The notes under the pieces were generated by a model. That model had not been told where the DNA came from, did not search any database, and was given only the letters and a program-made list of their open reading frames with translations. Positions 1-12,085 of a stretch of 64,000 bases of DNA are shown here, piece after piece. The stretch is from Acanthochlamys bracteata (lineage: Eukaryota > Streptophyta > Magnoliopsida > Pandanales > Velloziaceae). The stretch covers positions 5,309,501 to 5,373,500 of the forward strand of contig CM034143.1 of the NCBI GenBank assembly GCA_019914995.1, read 5' to 3'. A program made the position numbers and the translations under genes. Every line of letters begins with the position of its first letter. Position 1 is the stretch's first letter.

Positions 1-641
1 AATAACGGAACGTAAACTGCCGCCAATGCAGCTAGCAGTACGGTTCCGAATATCGGGTACGCGCACCTGGCTCTCCCTCCGCCACCAGCTCTGGGCCCCA
101 CAACTGTCGCCGTTGCGCCGAGCAAGTCCGGGGGGAGGTGTATCAGCGGTAAGATTTGTGGGGCGAGAACGAGATATAATGCTTGTAGAGCGAGGAATGG
201 AAATGCAGCCGGTAAAGCTGTCGTGAGTGCTGCCGAGAATGCAGCTGCTGCTGATGTTCCGACAAGGTTCGGCTTCGACAACGAAGCTCGAAGGAGGAAT
301 AAAAGTGTAGCGAAGAAACAGGGCTCAGCTACAGAATGCGAAAGAATTGCATGAAAACGGCAAATAGTTAACGGCGGCAAAGGCGCTGGAGTACCGGAAG
401 GTAAGAACCGGAGGAAAAGGAGAGGCAGGAGTTCAGCGATTGCCCAAAGAGAAGCGAAAAATGCGAGGAGGAGGCGAGCAGGCCAAAGTGTGCTTAGGCC
501 CAGAAGTCGCCGGCGACGCCGAGAACGTGCCGTACGTAGCCGGAGGTAGAACACTGAAGCAGCTGAACCTATTGAAAGAAGTAACAGAGAAAACGCAAGC
601 ACTGCCGAGACAACGTCTAATGGACAAATCTCCGGTTTCAT
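1..641 (-). CDS. Multi-pass plant membrane protein, 3' truncated by window edge
   Basis: An open frame of 213 codons starts at ATG 641 and runs off the window at base 1. An in-frame TAG about 40 bases upstream supports this start. The protein begins MKPEICPLDVVSAV and has hydrophobic stretches at about residues 9-33, 54-79, 103-122, 131-165 and 196-213, separated by an Arg-rich loop (residues 36-46) and Gly/Pro-rich loops, so it looks like a five- to seven-span integral membrane protein. GC content is clearly higher than in the flanking DNA and drops beyond the ATG. I do not recognise a named family; it resembles uncharacterised plant transmembrane proteins with a GPCR-like topology. The C-terminus and any introns are outside the window. 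The upstream (right-hand) side is a CT/GA-rich leader. Confidence 0.75.
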   Translation of the reverse strand, partial: MKPEICPLDVVSAVLAFSLLLLSIGSAASVFYLRLRTARSRRRRRLLGLSTLWPARLLLAFFASLWAIAELLPLLFLRFLPSGTPAPLPPLTICRFHAILSHSVAEPCFFATLLFLLRASLSKPNLVGTSAAAAFSAALTTALPAAFPFLALQALYLVLAPQILPLIHLPPDLLGATATVVGPRAGGGGRARCAYPIFGTVLLAALAAVYVPL

Positions 642-2192
642 TAGCACGGATAACAAACTCCGGTGATCGATCTATATATCAGAAGTCAATTCGATTGATC
701 ACCCTCCTCGATTCTTCCTCTTATCAAAAATTTCTGTTACATAAATTTCATCTGCTTTTTTTTCTTGTTCTTCTTCTTCTTTTCCTTGCTCTTGATGATC
801 TTGTTTTAAAGACAATAACCATGCATGCAAGCGCTGAATGTTGACGTACAAGAATTATTTACATAGCGACCTTATCGATCTAATTTAATTGATGTGATGA
901 TAAGAAGAGGAGAAGAAGAAATTAGGGTTTGGGGAAGGAGATGAAGCAAATGCTATTTAGAGAAGGTAATGATCAGGATCTCCTCCATGGCCGAGTAATA
1001 GTTATGATCCATGACGGACCACAGCCGGCAATGGAGGAGAAAGATTGAGACGGAGAGATCAAAAAACAAAAATTGTTGAAGATAATAGTTATGAAGGAAA
1101 AAGAAAAAGATTATTGACAAAGAAAAGCTATCGATGCGTGTGCGGTTGGCCAGTTATTACACCACACTGGTTTTGCAGGTTTTGAGGAAGGAGTTCTATT
1201 AATGGTGTTTTGTTTCATTTCACCCAGCTAGTTTTAGGTTTTGAATCTTTTTTTTTAAGATAGCTTCGTAGCTGTATAGAATCATTAGATTAACTAACTA
1301 ATCAGTGCTTTTGTTATCGTAATTATAAATGAAGTCCATGGAAGGCGTTCTTAATCAGATTATTTTGGAGCTTCATCCATGGAATTTTCTTCAGACAAGT
1401 ACAGAAAGATAACGATACGGTTGAATAGAACGAGTATGGAATTTACACAAGCAGATTCAAGCATGTACATAAATACAACGACATCAAAATCTTGATAATT
1501 TTCTTCAGATAAGTAATGATAATGAACGTGACAGGACACGTTACAATAATGGCCTTTTACGAGCAACAATAATGCAACAACCGCTAGCGAACCTCCATCA
1601 CGGGAGAAAGAAAAAAATGGAATTGGTAACAATGATCAAATGAACTTTGGGTAAAACAACAGAACAAGGCATATAATACAAACCTCCACATAAGAAAGGA
1701 ATACTATAAAGTATGGTTGACTTGGCCGGAGGTTGAAAGCAGAGAAGGGAAAACAAAGTGCAGCACTCCAAAGGTCATTTGATGATACAACAACAAAGAG
1801 CAAACTCAACCGAGGTAATTAAATTAGATTTTGAGGCAGGAGTCTGCAGGCCAGGTACCACAACTGGACGCTGATTAAGTTGGTCAGATGATGCTGGATC
1901 GAAGACGAAAAACTTGGTCGTTGATGCCACATGCTCACTAGGTGGCTGAGGTTAGAACACAGTTGCGACTATAGCTTCCTGGCTTCTTTACTGATTTGAG
2001 ATGGTAAAAGTTCAAGATGGCAAACAGCCGAAGAGTAGCAAGGGATACTTGTTCAGCTTCTTTCATCCTGCCTAGGAAGCTACACAAGACTGCAATATTT
2101 ACCACTGTGTCAGTCATCACCGAAATTTTATTTCAAAGAGACTTAGATGGTCTCTTTGATCCCATTCAGTGGCTCAATCTGCAAAAGGAAAA
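642..2192. other. Intergenic: leader/promoter of the membrane-protein gene and 3' flank of HMGR
   Basis: The part up to about 1150 has a pyrimidine-rich leader on the minus strand and a 19-codon minus-strand small ORF (953-1012), which could be an upstream ORF if transcription starts beyond it. About 1650-2192 is expected to hold the HMGR 3' UTR. No other coding segment or RNA gene is supported. Confidence 0.5.
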
Positions 2193-5100
2193 TCAATCAG
2201 GGGCAACTGTTGTCATATCTCTGCTGGATCGGTTATATTTCATATGGCTCTTCACAAGGTGCCCGGCAGTAAGTGCCGACATGAGGGATAGCTCTCCTGC
2301 TAGAACTGCACCAGCTACAATGCTCGCAAGAGTCCTGGCATTTGCTCCGGGAGACTCTAAGCTTGACCCGTGCACTTCTAGCAAATCTAAACAAGCAGCC
2401 TGAGATGCCAGCTGTGTACCACCCCCAACTGTCCCTACCTGTGTGAAAAAGATTAAACAAATGCAAAAAGCACTTAGAAGAAGACAAAATATGGAGTCAA
2501 GGTTTAATTTAATACTTGGACCTAAATTAGATGTAGTTGTCATGAATGAAAGCTCTGCACTAATTATGATATATTTTCCATATCCTACTAGAAAGTTGGA
2601 TTCATTGAATTGAGGAACAAAGAAGACTAAACCCTCTTAAAGAATTCAGCCAAACACTTGGTTGTTTTAGAGACACAGCTTATTTCCTATTTTTAATTAG
2701 GAAAAAAGGACACTAATCCAAGATGGCTGCCAAAGGAAATTTTAGAAAGAAACTGCAGCTACACTTTGCCAAGAACAAAGACAATTATAACCCAGATGTC
2801 ATAAAGGAAAAAGTTGAACCATAAAGTTAAACCAGGGGTTTCATTAAGCGAGTCCCCTAATAGCCACATTTGCAAGATTGACCCTCTGATTTGTTTCAGT
2901 AATAGCTTTGTAAAACAGTAACTTAAGAAAATTGCATTTAACAAGATATTCACGAGAAAAGGAAGAATCTTAAATTTAAGTTTCCCAAGCATCAGACTTG
3001 GACACAAGATTATAAAGTTGCATCAGCAGATCTACAGGTATAATGAAAGAGATTTGCAAATAAATTACGTGATGTTGACAGATGATAAAACTGTGATGGA
3101 AGAATGTGAAAACTCAGAGCATTAAGAGGAAGCAATCAAAGTAATAACTCGTAAAAGCTCAGATAGGTAGCACACAGTAGGCAAATATAAGAAATATCTT
3201 GTACCTCAATGGATGGCATTGTCACAGAGATATGAAGATCCTTTCCATCATTTACAGCTTCTATCATCGTTATGCAATGAGAACTCTCGACATTCTGTGC
3301 AGGATCTTGTCCTGTGGCAATGTAGATAGCAGAAACAATGTTGCTAGCATGGGCATTAAATCCTCCTAAAGATCCAGCCACAGCTGATCCTGCAAGGTTC
3401 TTGATAGTGTTCAGCTCCACAAGGGCTGAAACAGAGGTCTTGAGTACCTCAGTAACCACTTCTTCCTTGATGACAGCCTCGCAGACTACCGACTTACCTC
3501 TGCCTTCTATCCAATTCACAGCAGCAGGCTTCTTGTCTGAGCAGAAATTACCTGTTTAAGAATAATTACCATGTCAAAATCAATATAAACATTTTGCTAA
3601 TAGCATGCGAAAATTTCATTGAATAAATTGATTTCTTGTTCTGAAAGAATTCTTCAACTGTGAAGTCCAAATGGCATTAGTGAAATGCAGGTTGACAAAA
3701 TAGTTGGATGTAAAAGACCATTCCCATCAGATTTTAGACATTCCAGCAAAATAAGAAAAGCAGTAAATTACATCTAGATATAAAGAGACGGTGGAGGACG
3801 TGAAGGAAATTTTAGCTAGTAAAACCCACAATCGAAGTAAAAGTATGTCTCACTTTCTATGTTTTTTTTCATTGCAATAGCTAGAACAAGAATTATGACA
3901 TAGGTATGATCTAGGCATATATAGAGAATGAAACCCATCACAGTCATTGACACGCTTCTACCAATCTTCCACAAAGTACAAACGTCCAGATTATACAGAA
4001 GTATGACAAAAAATACTGTAAGTTTGCAAAAGCTTCGAATTTGAGTCATTTTCTTGCAAAAGAAAATTCGTGGTAACTTCTTCAAGAAACTGATAAAATA
4101 TCTTCCATCTTTGTCCACACAACGAGTTATGTGAATCAATCTGTACAACATGTGGCCTTTGCTCATGCTACATAAGTAAACCTGTACATCAGTTGTTATC
4201 ATAAGATGCCTACCAACTAAGAGAAGCCACAAAAACAACACTAACGCTCATTAGGTAGTAGTCAAGTTTTCCAACCCAATGGAAACAGAAAGTGACACCG
4301 AAAAATTAGAAAACCAGAATTAGTATATGTATCATGCACATTTGCAAGTCAGAACGTTCTATTCTGTAGCTTTTAATCCTTATGTGCTTACAAAACTGTC
4401 AATAATCTATCTTCTTATCATAAACACCAGAAACTGAGACTAACCAGAAATGCTAATGACCTCCATATCTGGGAAGTCAGCATGGAGATAATCCAGTATA
4501 TTCTGGACGCCCTTAGACACCATGTTCATACCCATAGCATCACCAGTACTGCAGCTGAATCTCATGTACAGGTTCCTTCCTGCTAATGCACATTGAATGC
4601 TCTGAAGCCTTGCAAATCTGCTTGACCTGCGTAAGTGTTGAACATTCTGATTTCCAGGCCTAAATACAAGAAATGTTGACTACTCCAAAGTACAAAAATT
4701 TTCCTTCTACACTGAAAACGTTAACAAGAAAGGAAGCGCTTTCAAGCAAAAAATGTGTTCGTGAGATAAAGCCATTTCTATCCCAATCACACAGGAAAAA
4801 CACAATGGATAAGGGAAAAAGTCGTTAGTTCAAACCGAAACCAACATATGCCTGCATGATGCCAAAAACGTTACTAAGACTTCTGGGTAAACAAAAGGAG
4901 AAACCAATCAAAATTTTAAAACCAAATATTTCCAAAATAACTCAAGTAAAGCATGCAAATTTTAGTACGAAAAGACTCCATTTTGTCTCTGATTTTGACA
5001 AAGGTAAGCAAGTACCTGTCGAACACAACCGCAAGGCTTTCAAAATTTCCAGGATCCTCAAGAAACAACTTCAACCGCGCCGCTCTGGTTGCAGTTGGAA

Positions 5101-5905
5101 ACCTAACCACAGGCGCCCTTGTCATCCCATCTCTGAACACAACACTAGCAGCTCCACCTGAAACCGTAATTGCTTTACATCCTCGATTCGTGCTAGCAAC
5201 AAGGCAACCCTCCGTTGTCGCCATTGGTACGTAATACTTCTTCCCATCAAGCAGAATCGGTCCAGCGATTCCTACCGGCAACGCAACATATCCCACAGGC
5301 ATTTCACAACACTGCCCTAAAATCGAATTATAATCGAATCCATCTATTGGTAACCCTTCCAATTTTCTCCCAGTCGTTCTCCTCAACGCTTCCCTCCTTA
5401 TCGCTGCAGCTTTAAAACAATTTCCCAACTTTTTTTCCAATACATAGGAAGGAATATCTCCATCAACAACACCACGAATTATCTCTTCATCATCAGTATT
5501 TCCAGAAAATTTCTCAACTTTTTCACTCCCAGGATCAGAAACACCGCGCTGTGAAGGTGCTTTGTTATTGTTATCATCGACAACGTCGTCGAATTGGTCT
5601 AAAGAAGAAAGAAGAGTTTGAACAAAGGGAATGCCGAAGAAAGAAAACATGTAGATCAAAGAAGAGAACAGAGCGAAGAGAGCACAGATCTCAGAGAACG
5701 AGGTCTTGTGCAAAGGAACACCAGAACGAAGCTTCTCGCCCCAACGAGTCATGAGGAAGTAAAGCAATGGAACAAGAGCGAGCATGAAGAACCAGTTGGT
5801 GTGACGAACTGGTAAAGGTAAAGCATCAGAAGCTCTAACTCTTATTCTTTCTCTTTTGTGCACCGCTGCCGTGGCATTACGTGGTGGACGACGGTGGAGA
5901 TCCAT
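2193..5905 (-). CDS. HMGR: 3-hydroxy-3-methylglutaryl-CoA reductase (4 exons, 554 aa)
   Basis: The enzyme reduces HMG-CoA to mevalonate with NADPH, the committed step of the cytosolic mevalonate (isoprenoid/sterol) pathway, at the ER. The exons, in order, are 5016-5905, 4445-4626, 3205-3551 and 2193-2438. All introns are GT..AG and the phases join cleanly. The N-terminus [10 protein letters not shown] has the usual Arg-rich cytosolic head. Two membrane spans follow ([15 protein letters not shown], then [19 protein letters not shown]), then a variable acidic linker. The catalytic domain has [26 protein letters not shown] (catalytic Glu232), [15 protein letters not shown] (Lys), GQDPAQN (Asp), GTVGGGT (NADPH) and SHMKYNRSS (His538, with Ser544 as the SnRK1-type regulatory serine). 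Length and three-intron structure are normal for plants. The open frame continues 61 codons upstream, but a TATA box lies inside that extension, so the MDLHRR start is preferred. Confidence 0.97.
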
Positions 5906-5958
5906 TGAGGAATTTCGTCGAACAGGTTGTGGACAGGTGTGAAGAAGAAGGGGAACGG

Positions 5959-5968
5959 TATTTATATA
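5959..5968 (-). promoter_or_regulatory. TATA box of HMGR
   Basis: TATATAAATA on the minus strand, 54-63 bases before the HMGR ATG. This predicts a leader of roughly 25-35 bases and rules against the longer in-frame N-terminus. Confidence 0.65.
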
Positions 5969-6428
5969 GAGAATAGGCGGAGGTAAAGTTACTGCTAAGA
6001 GAAGGACAGCAGCATGGAGAACGTGCAAGAAGTCGCAAGTGCTGCAGGATGGAAGATTTGTTGGATTAGCCGGCTGTGATTGGGTCACGTCGATATTATG
6101 AGTGTGTTTGCCGGAGTTTGATCACCGCCGTTTAATGCTTTCTCCCTCTTAAAAATTTCGTCTTTCATTTTTATGTTTTATTCATTCAGGTAAAAATACC
6201 GAATTATTGTTCTTCAATTTTAACAATTACGAATTACAAAAGAATAGATAAGTACAAATAACTTAATGAAAACATATGTTTAAAATGAAGTGAGATTACT
6301 TGAAATTAACTAAATATAAATTGTTTTAAAAAGAGACCCATAACGTAATTGCATGTAAATAGCATGATCGTTAAAATTGTGTTAAATTAAAAAGACAAAA
6401 AGAAAATACAAAAAGCATGTTCATTCTT

Positions 6429-6721
6429 GGTATTACCGAGATATTTGGTAACTGAAATTTTATGAAAGTGAAAAGTAAGAAATAAAATTTTTTTGAAAAA
6501 TAAAATAAAAATAGAGTTCAGTATTTATATTTTAATAGCTTTTAAAAATATATTAAAAATTAAAAAATATAGTTGTATTGAAAAATATATAAATAAAAAA
6601 ATTTAAACTGAAATTTCGTATGTAAAAATAGAGTTTTAAATTTTTTGTGTAATTAAAATATATAAACTATTTGAAACTCAAAATTTAGCCAAAAAAAAAA
6701 AATTACAGATATTTGAAACAC
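6429..6721 (-). mobile_element. Tourist-like MITE, GTGTTTCAAA family (reverse copy)
   Basis: This is an inverted copy of the family seen at 9274, 10666, 31775, 48868 and 57465. It ends near ATATTTGAAACACC, and its interior matches the others in reverse: GAAAGTGAAAAG, then ATAGAGTTCAGTATT, then GAAATTTCGTATG. The left end is diverged. Confidence 0.6.
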
Positions 6722-8961
6722 CATTCTTAGAAAGCAAAAACTTTTAATACTATATATAATTCTTTTTCAAAATAAAAGAGTTCCGTTACGAAAGCATTCT
6801 TTATTTTCACTTGAAGATATTTTAATTTGTGAATTATCAAGACAAGAAATACGAAAAATCAACAAACAATAGATACATTAAATTTTACTATAACACATTT
6901 TTTAATAAAAAATATTATTACGTTCACTTTCAAATACAACTAAATAAAAAATTTACATTCAAACTCATTTAAGAAATAGTTAAAACAAATATTCAATTCG
7001 TTTTTCAAATATTTTTTTGAGAAACTCATTTATTAGAATATTTTTTGTAGAAATTAATTTCTGGGTGAAATTTTAATAAATTTTATATTGTCTGTTTTTT
7101 AGTTTTAAATAATAATATTTGTTTAATCAAAATAACAAAATACTAAAGTATTATATAATTTCAAATATTTGAATGAATAGAAGAGTACAACGTTCAAACT
7201 AACTCCAACCAAAGAACTATAATCAAACATTCAAACTCTACAAGATGCTTTCTCGGGTCACTATTATGACATTGCAACTACCATATTATTGAGTATATTC
7301 TTTTAGTTTTAAAAGTGAATTTTTTAAAAATGAATTATTAGAAATAATATTATTAAAATAATATATTTTTTAAATTAAAAAATGAAGTAGAATTATTTTT
7401 TCGTATTCTTTTTATAATAAAAACTAAATTAAAAATATTTTCTTAGTAAAGTAGAAGTCACTTTTGTGTTTTATTAGTTTTTCTTCTTTTGTGCTCACTA
7501 CGGAAATTTCTTTTATTACATTTAAAATACTTATTATTTGAATAAATAATATATTTTTTTAATAATTTTTATATTTTATAAAATTTTTATATTTTTTTAT
7601 TTTATGATCACTTATAAACGTCTCCTTTATGATTCTAACAAAAAGTAGAGAATTTCTTGTTCTTTTGACATATTGGTTTGATTAGGATGGCTTCTAATAT
7701 GTTCTTGACAAATGTCACTTGCAGACATTTGCTGACTAAGCTTGACAACTGGACATTGTATATTCATGCATCTTGTTTTTTTTTTATTTTTCTGTTTCCA
7801 AAAAACATTTTATATATTCTAGAAAGTTTATAACAAATAGATATTATAATATATATAATTTTTATTTTAAACAAAATAAAATAATTTATTAAAAAATAAA
7901 TTGTTTTGTAAAGTATCTTATTTTAGACAATCACCAACGATCCTTAGCAATGTTTCTTAAGGATTTGTTACTAACCCATTAATCTCATTTTTAAAAAACT
8001 TTTTTAATATAAAATAATTTAAAAAATTAAAATAATTATTTCTATATAAATTTATTTTTTAAAATGAAAACTATTTTTTAAAAAATCAATTTATATCAAA
8101 ATAAATACGACTAAAATGAAAACTCTTTTTTAAGGTTTAGAAATATTTGTCGAAGCAAATACAGTTTTTTTGTACTTACCTTTAATAAACTGTAGGAAGG
8201 AATGGTTTGGAAGAATTAAAAATAGTAATTTATATTAATTTTGAATATATTATTCTATTTAAGACATTTGAACGAAAAGAACTTACTTTTAAAATGACCC
8301 GAAACTAAATAATTGAAATGCTCTTTTGTTATATCATAAATAATATATGTTAGTTGTGATTCATTTTTTATGTATAATTTAACTTTCTACTATATATTTC
8401 TTTTAAACTATATTCAAATTGTAAATTTTTTTTCAGATAAATTAAAATAATAGTTTCTTTTTTTTTATTTGTATTCATTTTTTCTTATCTTAAAACTTAT
8501 AGTTATTGAATTTTATATAATTAATAGTTTATGAATAATGAATCTATAACTAATAATTTTAAGATTTTTTTCATTTATAAGCTAGTTTTTATTTTACATA
8601 TTTAAGAAATTAGTGTTTTTATTTTTAAAAGTTAATTCTTATAAAAATTTAGCCTTTAAAATATTTTGTATATATTCAACTTATCAAGAGTGAACTCGTT
8701 GTTGCTTTAGAGTATGATTTATTTTTAAGCCACTTAGGAGATAGAACGTTTTAAATGCCCGGAAGTCCAACAAAATATACTGGATGAAAACTCCAAGATT
8801 GTCTTCTGTTTTTATCATCATAATCAAATTATTGGATAGAAATTGATTCGTAATTTAATTAAACTAAAAATTTATAAATATATTTATAACTCATAAATTT
8901 TAAATTTAATAGTGAAAATTAAATATAAATTATTCTGAACATAAATTAATAATAAAGTGTC

Positions 8962-8963
<2 letters not shown>

Positions 8964-8994
<31 letters not shown>
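8964..8994. repeat. (TA)n microsatellite
   Basis: About 15 uninterrupted TA units in AT-rich intergenic DNA. Confidence 0.95.
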
Positions 8995-8996
<2 letters not shown>

Positions 8997-9273
8997 CTAA
9001 AAGACATAAATTTGTTTGCAAAAAATCATAAAAAAAATTTCATAGTAATCTCAAACGAACCTAGTACTTGTCTTACTTTTCACTGTTATTGGCTAGAGAG
9101 TTATTCATTAAAACTAGTTTTACTACAAGGTTTTTTAAAACATTTTTTAGGGGTAAATTTCCGTATTTTTTAAGGACAAAAAGGAATCATCCATATTTTT
9201 TTATATTAAAGTAGTTTTTCCATAAAGTGTTATGATAGATCGTTGTTACTCAAAAATATCTTAAAATTACTAA

Positions 9274-9562
9274 GGTTTAAAATGCCCGTAATTCTATTTT
9301 CTTCCGTCAGATTTTGAGTTCAGAATAGTTCATATATTTCAATTATATAAAATACTCAGAATTCTATTTTTATATGCAAAATTTTAGTTTTAACTTTCTT
9401 ATTTACACACTTTCTAATATAATTATATCTTTTATTTTTTAATATACTTTCAAAAATTATTAAAATACAAATACTAAACTCCATTTCTACTTTATTTTTA
9501 AAAAACTCTATTTTTTTAATTTTCACTTTTATAAAATTTAATTATAGATATTTAAAACACAC
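9274..9562 (+). mobile_element. Tourist-like MITE, GTGTTTCAAA family (degenerate)
   Basis: It begins GGTTTAAAATGCCCGTAATT after a TAA and ends near GATATTTAAAACACAC. The interior is collinear with the other copies: a CAGATTTTGAGTT block, then TATATTTCAATTATA, then TTTTCACTTTTATAAAATT. It has no coding capacity. Confidence 0.6.
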
Positions 9563-10665
9563 ACAAAGTTGTATTAAACTCCACACTCCTATTTCAACAG
9601 CATTGTGTATCGTGTTCCGTCACGTTCATTATCTTTATGTATTTATGAGTGCATGTGGTGTATAAATTCCACAATCCTATTCAACCATTTTGGTGTCTTA
9701 GGCCATATTTGATTTGATTTGATTTGATTTTGTGCATGTTTCGCATTGCGTTCCATAATAATTCTCTATTTTATTTTAAAATTTTTAATAAATTCTTTAT
9801 AATATTTAATAAAGCTTTAAACTACAACTAAATCGTGCATTATAAAAAAGAAATTTTAAGAGATCCTAAATGACCCTTTTCTTTTGGTGAATTTTGAAGT
9901 CTTTAAAGTTCAAAAAAATCATGTACAATATTTAGACAATTTTTTAAAAATTATAAATAAATTATACGTCAGGAATCTAAATAACTATACATACAAATAA
10001 AATAATAAAAATTTATGAAATTTTTTATAAAATGTATTTTTTGAGCAATTCTAAATGTGCCCTTAATGCAACTATATATATAGGCTAACAACTACTCGTC
10101 CTCGTGCAATATTGAAGCAAGTTAGGCAAACGATGTGGTTTGCCTTTGCAAATCATGAATCTAGTACTATTGCTCCTTTTGATCTTGTGCATAATTTCAG
10201 GTGCGTTTAGAATTACCTATAAAATAAAAAATATTTTTATTTTTAAAAAAATATTTTTTATTTTTTTATTTTTTAAAAATAATAAAAATATTTTACTATG
10301 TAAATCTTTTTTATACTTCTTAAATTTTTAAATAAATTATTTACATATTTATAAAATATGTATTAAAAAATATATAATTAAAAATTAAAAAATTATTTTT
10401 TTGAAACGTAATACCAAAGGGATCATTGTATTATATGTCACTCAAGTACTTCATTTATTAGTGAACATGTATATATTTGAATCTGGTTGTATATAAATTC
10501 CACACTCGTTCTATTCAACCACATTGATGTCTTTTTTTCCCAACCACCAGCAGGAACCATTACAATAACTGCAAATTTTTCATCATATGATAGAAGGAAA
10601 CTTTAATTAGGCAAAAGAAATGCTTGTATAAAATCAAGCCAGACATACAATAATAGTTCCATTAT

Positions 10666-10932
10666 GGGCGTGTTTCAAACGCCGATAATTTTACTTTATT
10701 TTGCCAGATTTTAAGTTTCGAATAATTCATATATTTTAATTATACAAAAAATTTTAAATTCTATTTTTACATGCGAAATTTCAGTTCTAATTTTTTATTT
10801 GCACACTTTTCATATAATTATATTTTAAAATTTTAACACACTTAAAAAAATATTGAAATACAAACACTAAACTTTATTTTCATTTTATTTTTTATTTTTA
10901 CGAAATTCAATTACGAGCATTTGAAACACGTC
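10666..10932 (+). mobile_element. Tourist-like MITE, GTGTTTCAAA family (best-preserved copy)
   Basis: It is 267 bp with terminal inverted repeats GGGCGTGTTTCAAACGC and GCATTTGAAACACGTC, and no ORF. A TTA/TAT-type flanking duplication is possible but imperfect. Other copies of the family have TAA on both sides, which points to a PIF/Harbinger (Tourist) origin. Confidence 0.75.
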
Positions 10933-11806
10933 TTATCCTATGTATGAAGGTATAGAGTGCGGAGAACGCAATGCAAAAGCTAGCTGTATTCATTCATCAT
11001 GTATGCAACGCAGGGAAGGCTAACTAACAAACTATGCAACTTCATGCAAAATTAACATTATACTTCTGTAAAGATTTTGACCGAATATATTAGTATGGAC
11101 ATGTTTTTTTTTTTCCTGTGAAAGTGAGTTTTGAAAAATAAATGACTAAAAAGTGGCGGGTAATGATGCACTGAATTATGAGCTTTCGTATTACGGCGGC
11201 TACATGTGAATATGTTTTGTGTTGCTGCTGTTAAGAAAACCATGCCATGTTCTTTTAGGATTCATCCAGACCACATGCAATGCATGCTTGCAAGTTGAGA
11301 AGAGGGTTTTTGTAACAAGGCAATGCATGCATTAGCATTGAAGTACTATACCTAAGATTCAAGGAATCCACAAGAACTCCAGAAACCTTAACATATTTTG
11401 AGGAGTTGCTTCTGTGTTAAAATATCTGATTTCTTGCTTAATTGCATGTCTTGATTAGTTATGGGAGCCTCTGTCAGGTCTCGTACAAGTGCCCCAGGTC
11501 AATTATCATAATGCAGGTTCTTTATGGTGACGTCTTTCTTCTCTCTGTGTCAAAGATGTCGGCAACATGATAGGATAAGATTTTTTTTTTTCTTTAGTAA
11601 ACTAGAGGAGAATGAAACAAATAAATGTAACGCATAATCTCAGTTTATTATTTATCACTACATGCTAGAAAACTTGGAAAAATATGTAAAGAGAAAAACA
11701 AGCTAGGGGTTGATAGGCAGAAATTACTTGCTTGTATGTTCATGTTCTGTTGTTCTGCTTGTTGTCTTCATTCCATTCCTATGGTTGCACCGATCGGTTG
11801 TACTTA

Positions 11807-12016
11807 AGGCGTGTTTTTCTACGCTACAAATTCTATTTTTTCAAATTTATTTTTAATATAAAAGAAATAAAAAATTTAAAATAGTTTTATTATTTTTTTT
11901 AAAAGTTAATTTTAAAATTTACTATTAATATAAAGTTTTATTTTTTATTAAAAATTTTAATTTAATTTTTAAAACTCATTTTATAAATTCAAATTTATCG
12001 TAAAATAAATACACTC
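11807..12016 (+). mobile_element. Tourist-like MITE, GGCGTGTTTTTCTACG subfamily
   Basis: A 210-bp element flanked by TTA on both sides. It starts AGGCGTGTTTTTCTACG and ends CGTAAAATAAATACACTC (imperfect inverted repeat). A related left end recurs at about 31150 (GTGTGTTTTTCTACACC). It is non-coding. Confidence 0.65.
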
Positions 12017-12085
12017 TTATCATGCCAAAAGAAATTGAAAGGGAACAAATCACATCAATGAATGACCAAGAGTTATAGTTGTACT

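Larger units (their letters stand above)
6090..12085. other. AT-rich intergenic block with MITEs, no gene
   Basis: The sequence is very AT-rich with stops in all frames. The small ORFs here are compositional and have no recognisable domain. Apart from the HMGR promoter at the left end, what can be recognised are the transposon copies and the TA microsatellite listed separately, plus fragments such as 10199-10425, which resembles the GGGGCGTTTGG MITE family. A short TTGAT pentanucleotide run lies at about 9709-9732. Confidence 0.6.

Noticed and set aside
433-844. ORFs at 433-627 (-) and 440-844 (+)
   Set aside because: They are shadows of the membrane-protein frame that starts at 641 on the minus strand; neither has a domain or a sensible context.
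1360-1632. 90-residue minus-strand ORF
   Set aside because: No homology signal, no promoter context; it arises partly from a repeated TTTCTTCAGAYAAGTA word.
3816-4241. 141-residue minus-strand ORF
   Set aside because: Lies wholly inside HMGR intron 2 (3552-4444) and has no recognisable motif.
8964-8994. Possible matrix-attachment or origin function of AT-rich runs
   Set aside because: AT-richness is general in the window; nothing specific beyond a TA microsatellite.
10140-10331. 63-residue Phe/Lys/Ile-rich ORF
   Set aside because: Low-complexity translation of a MITE-like AT-rich stretch.
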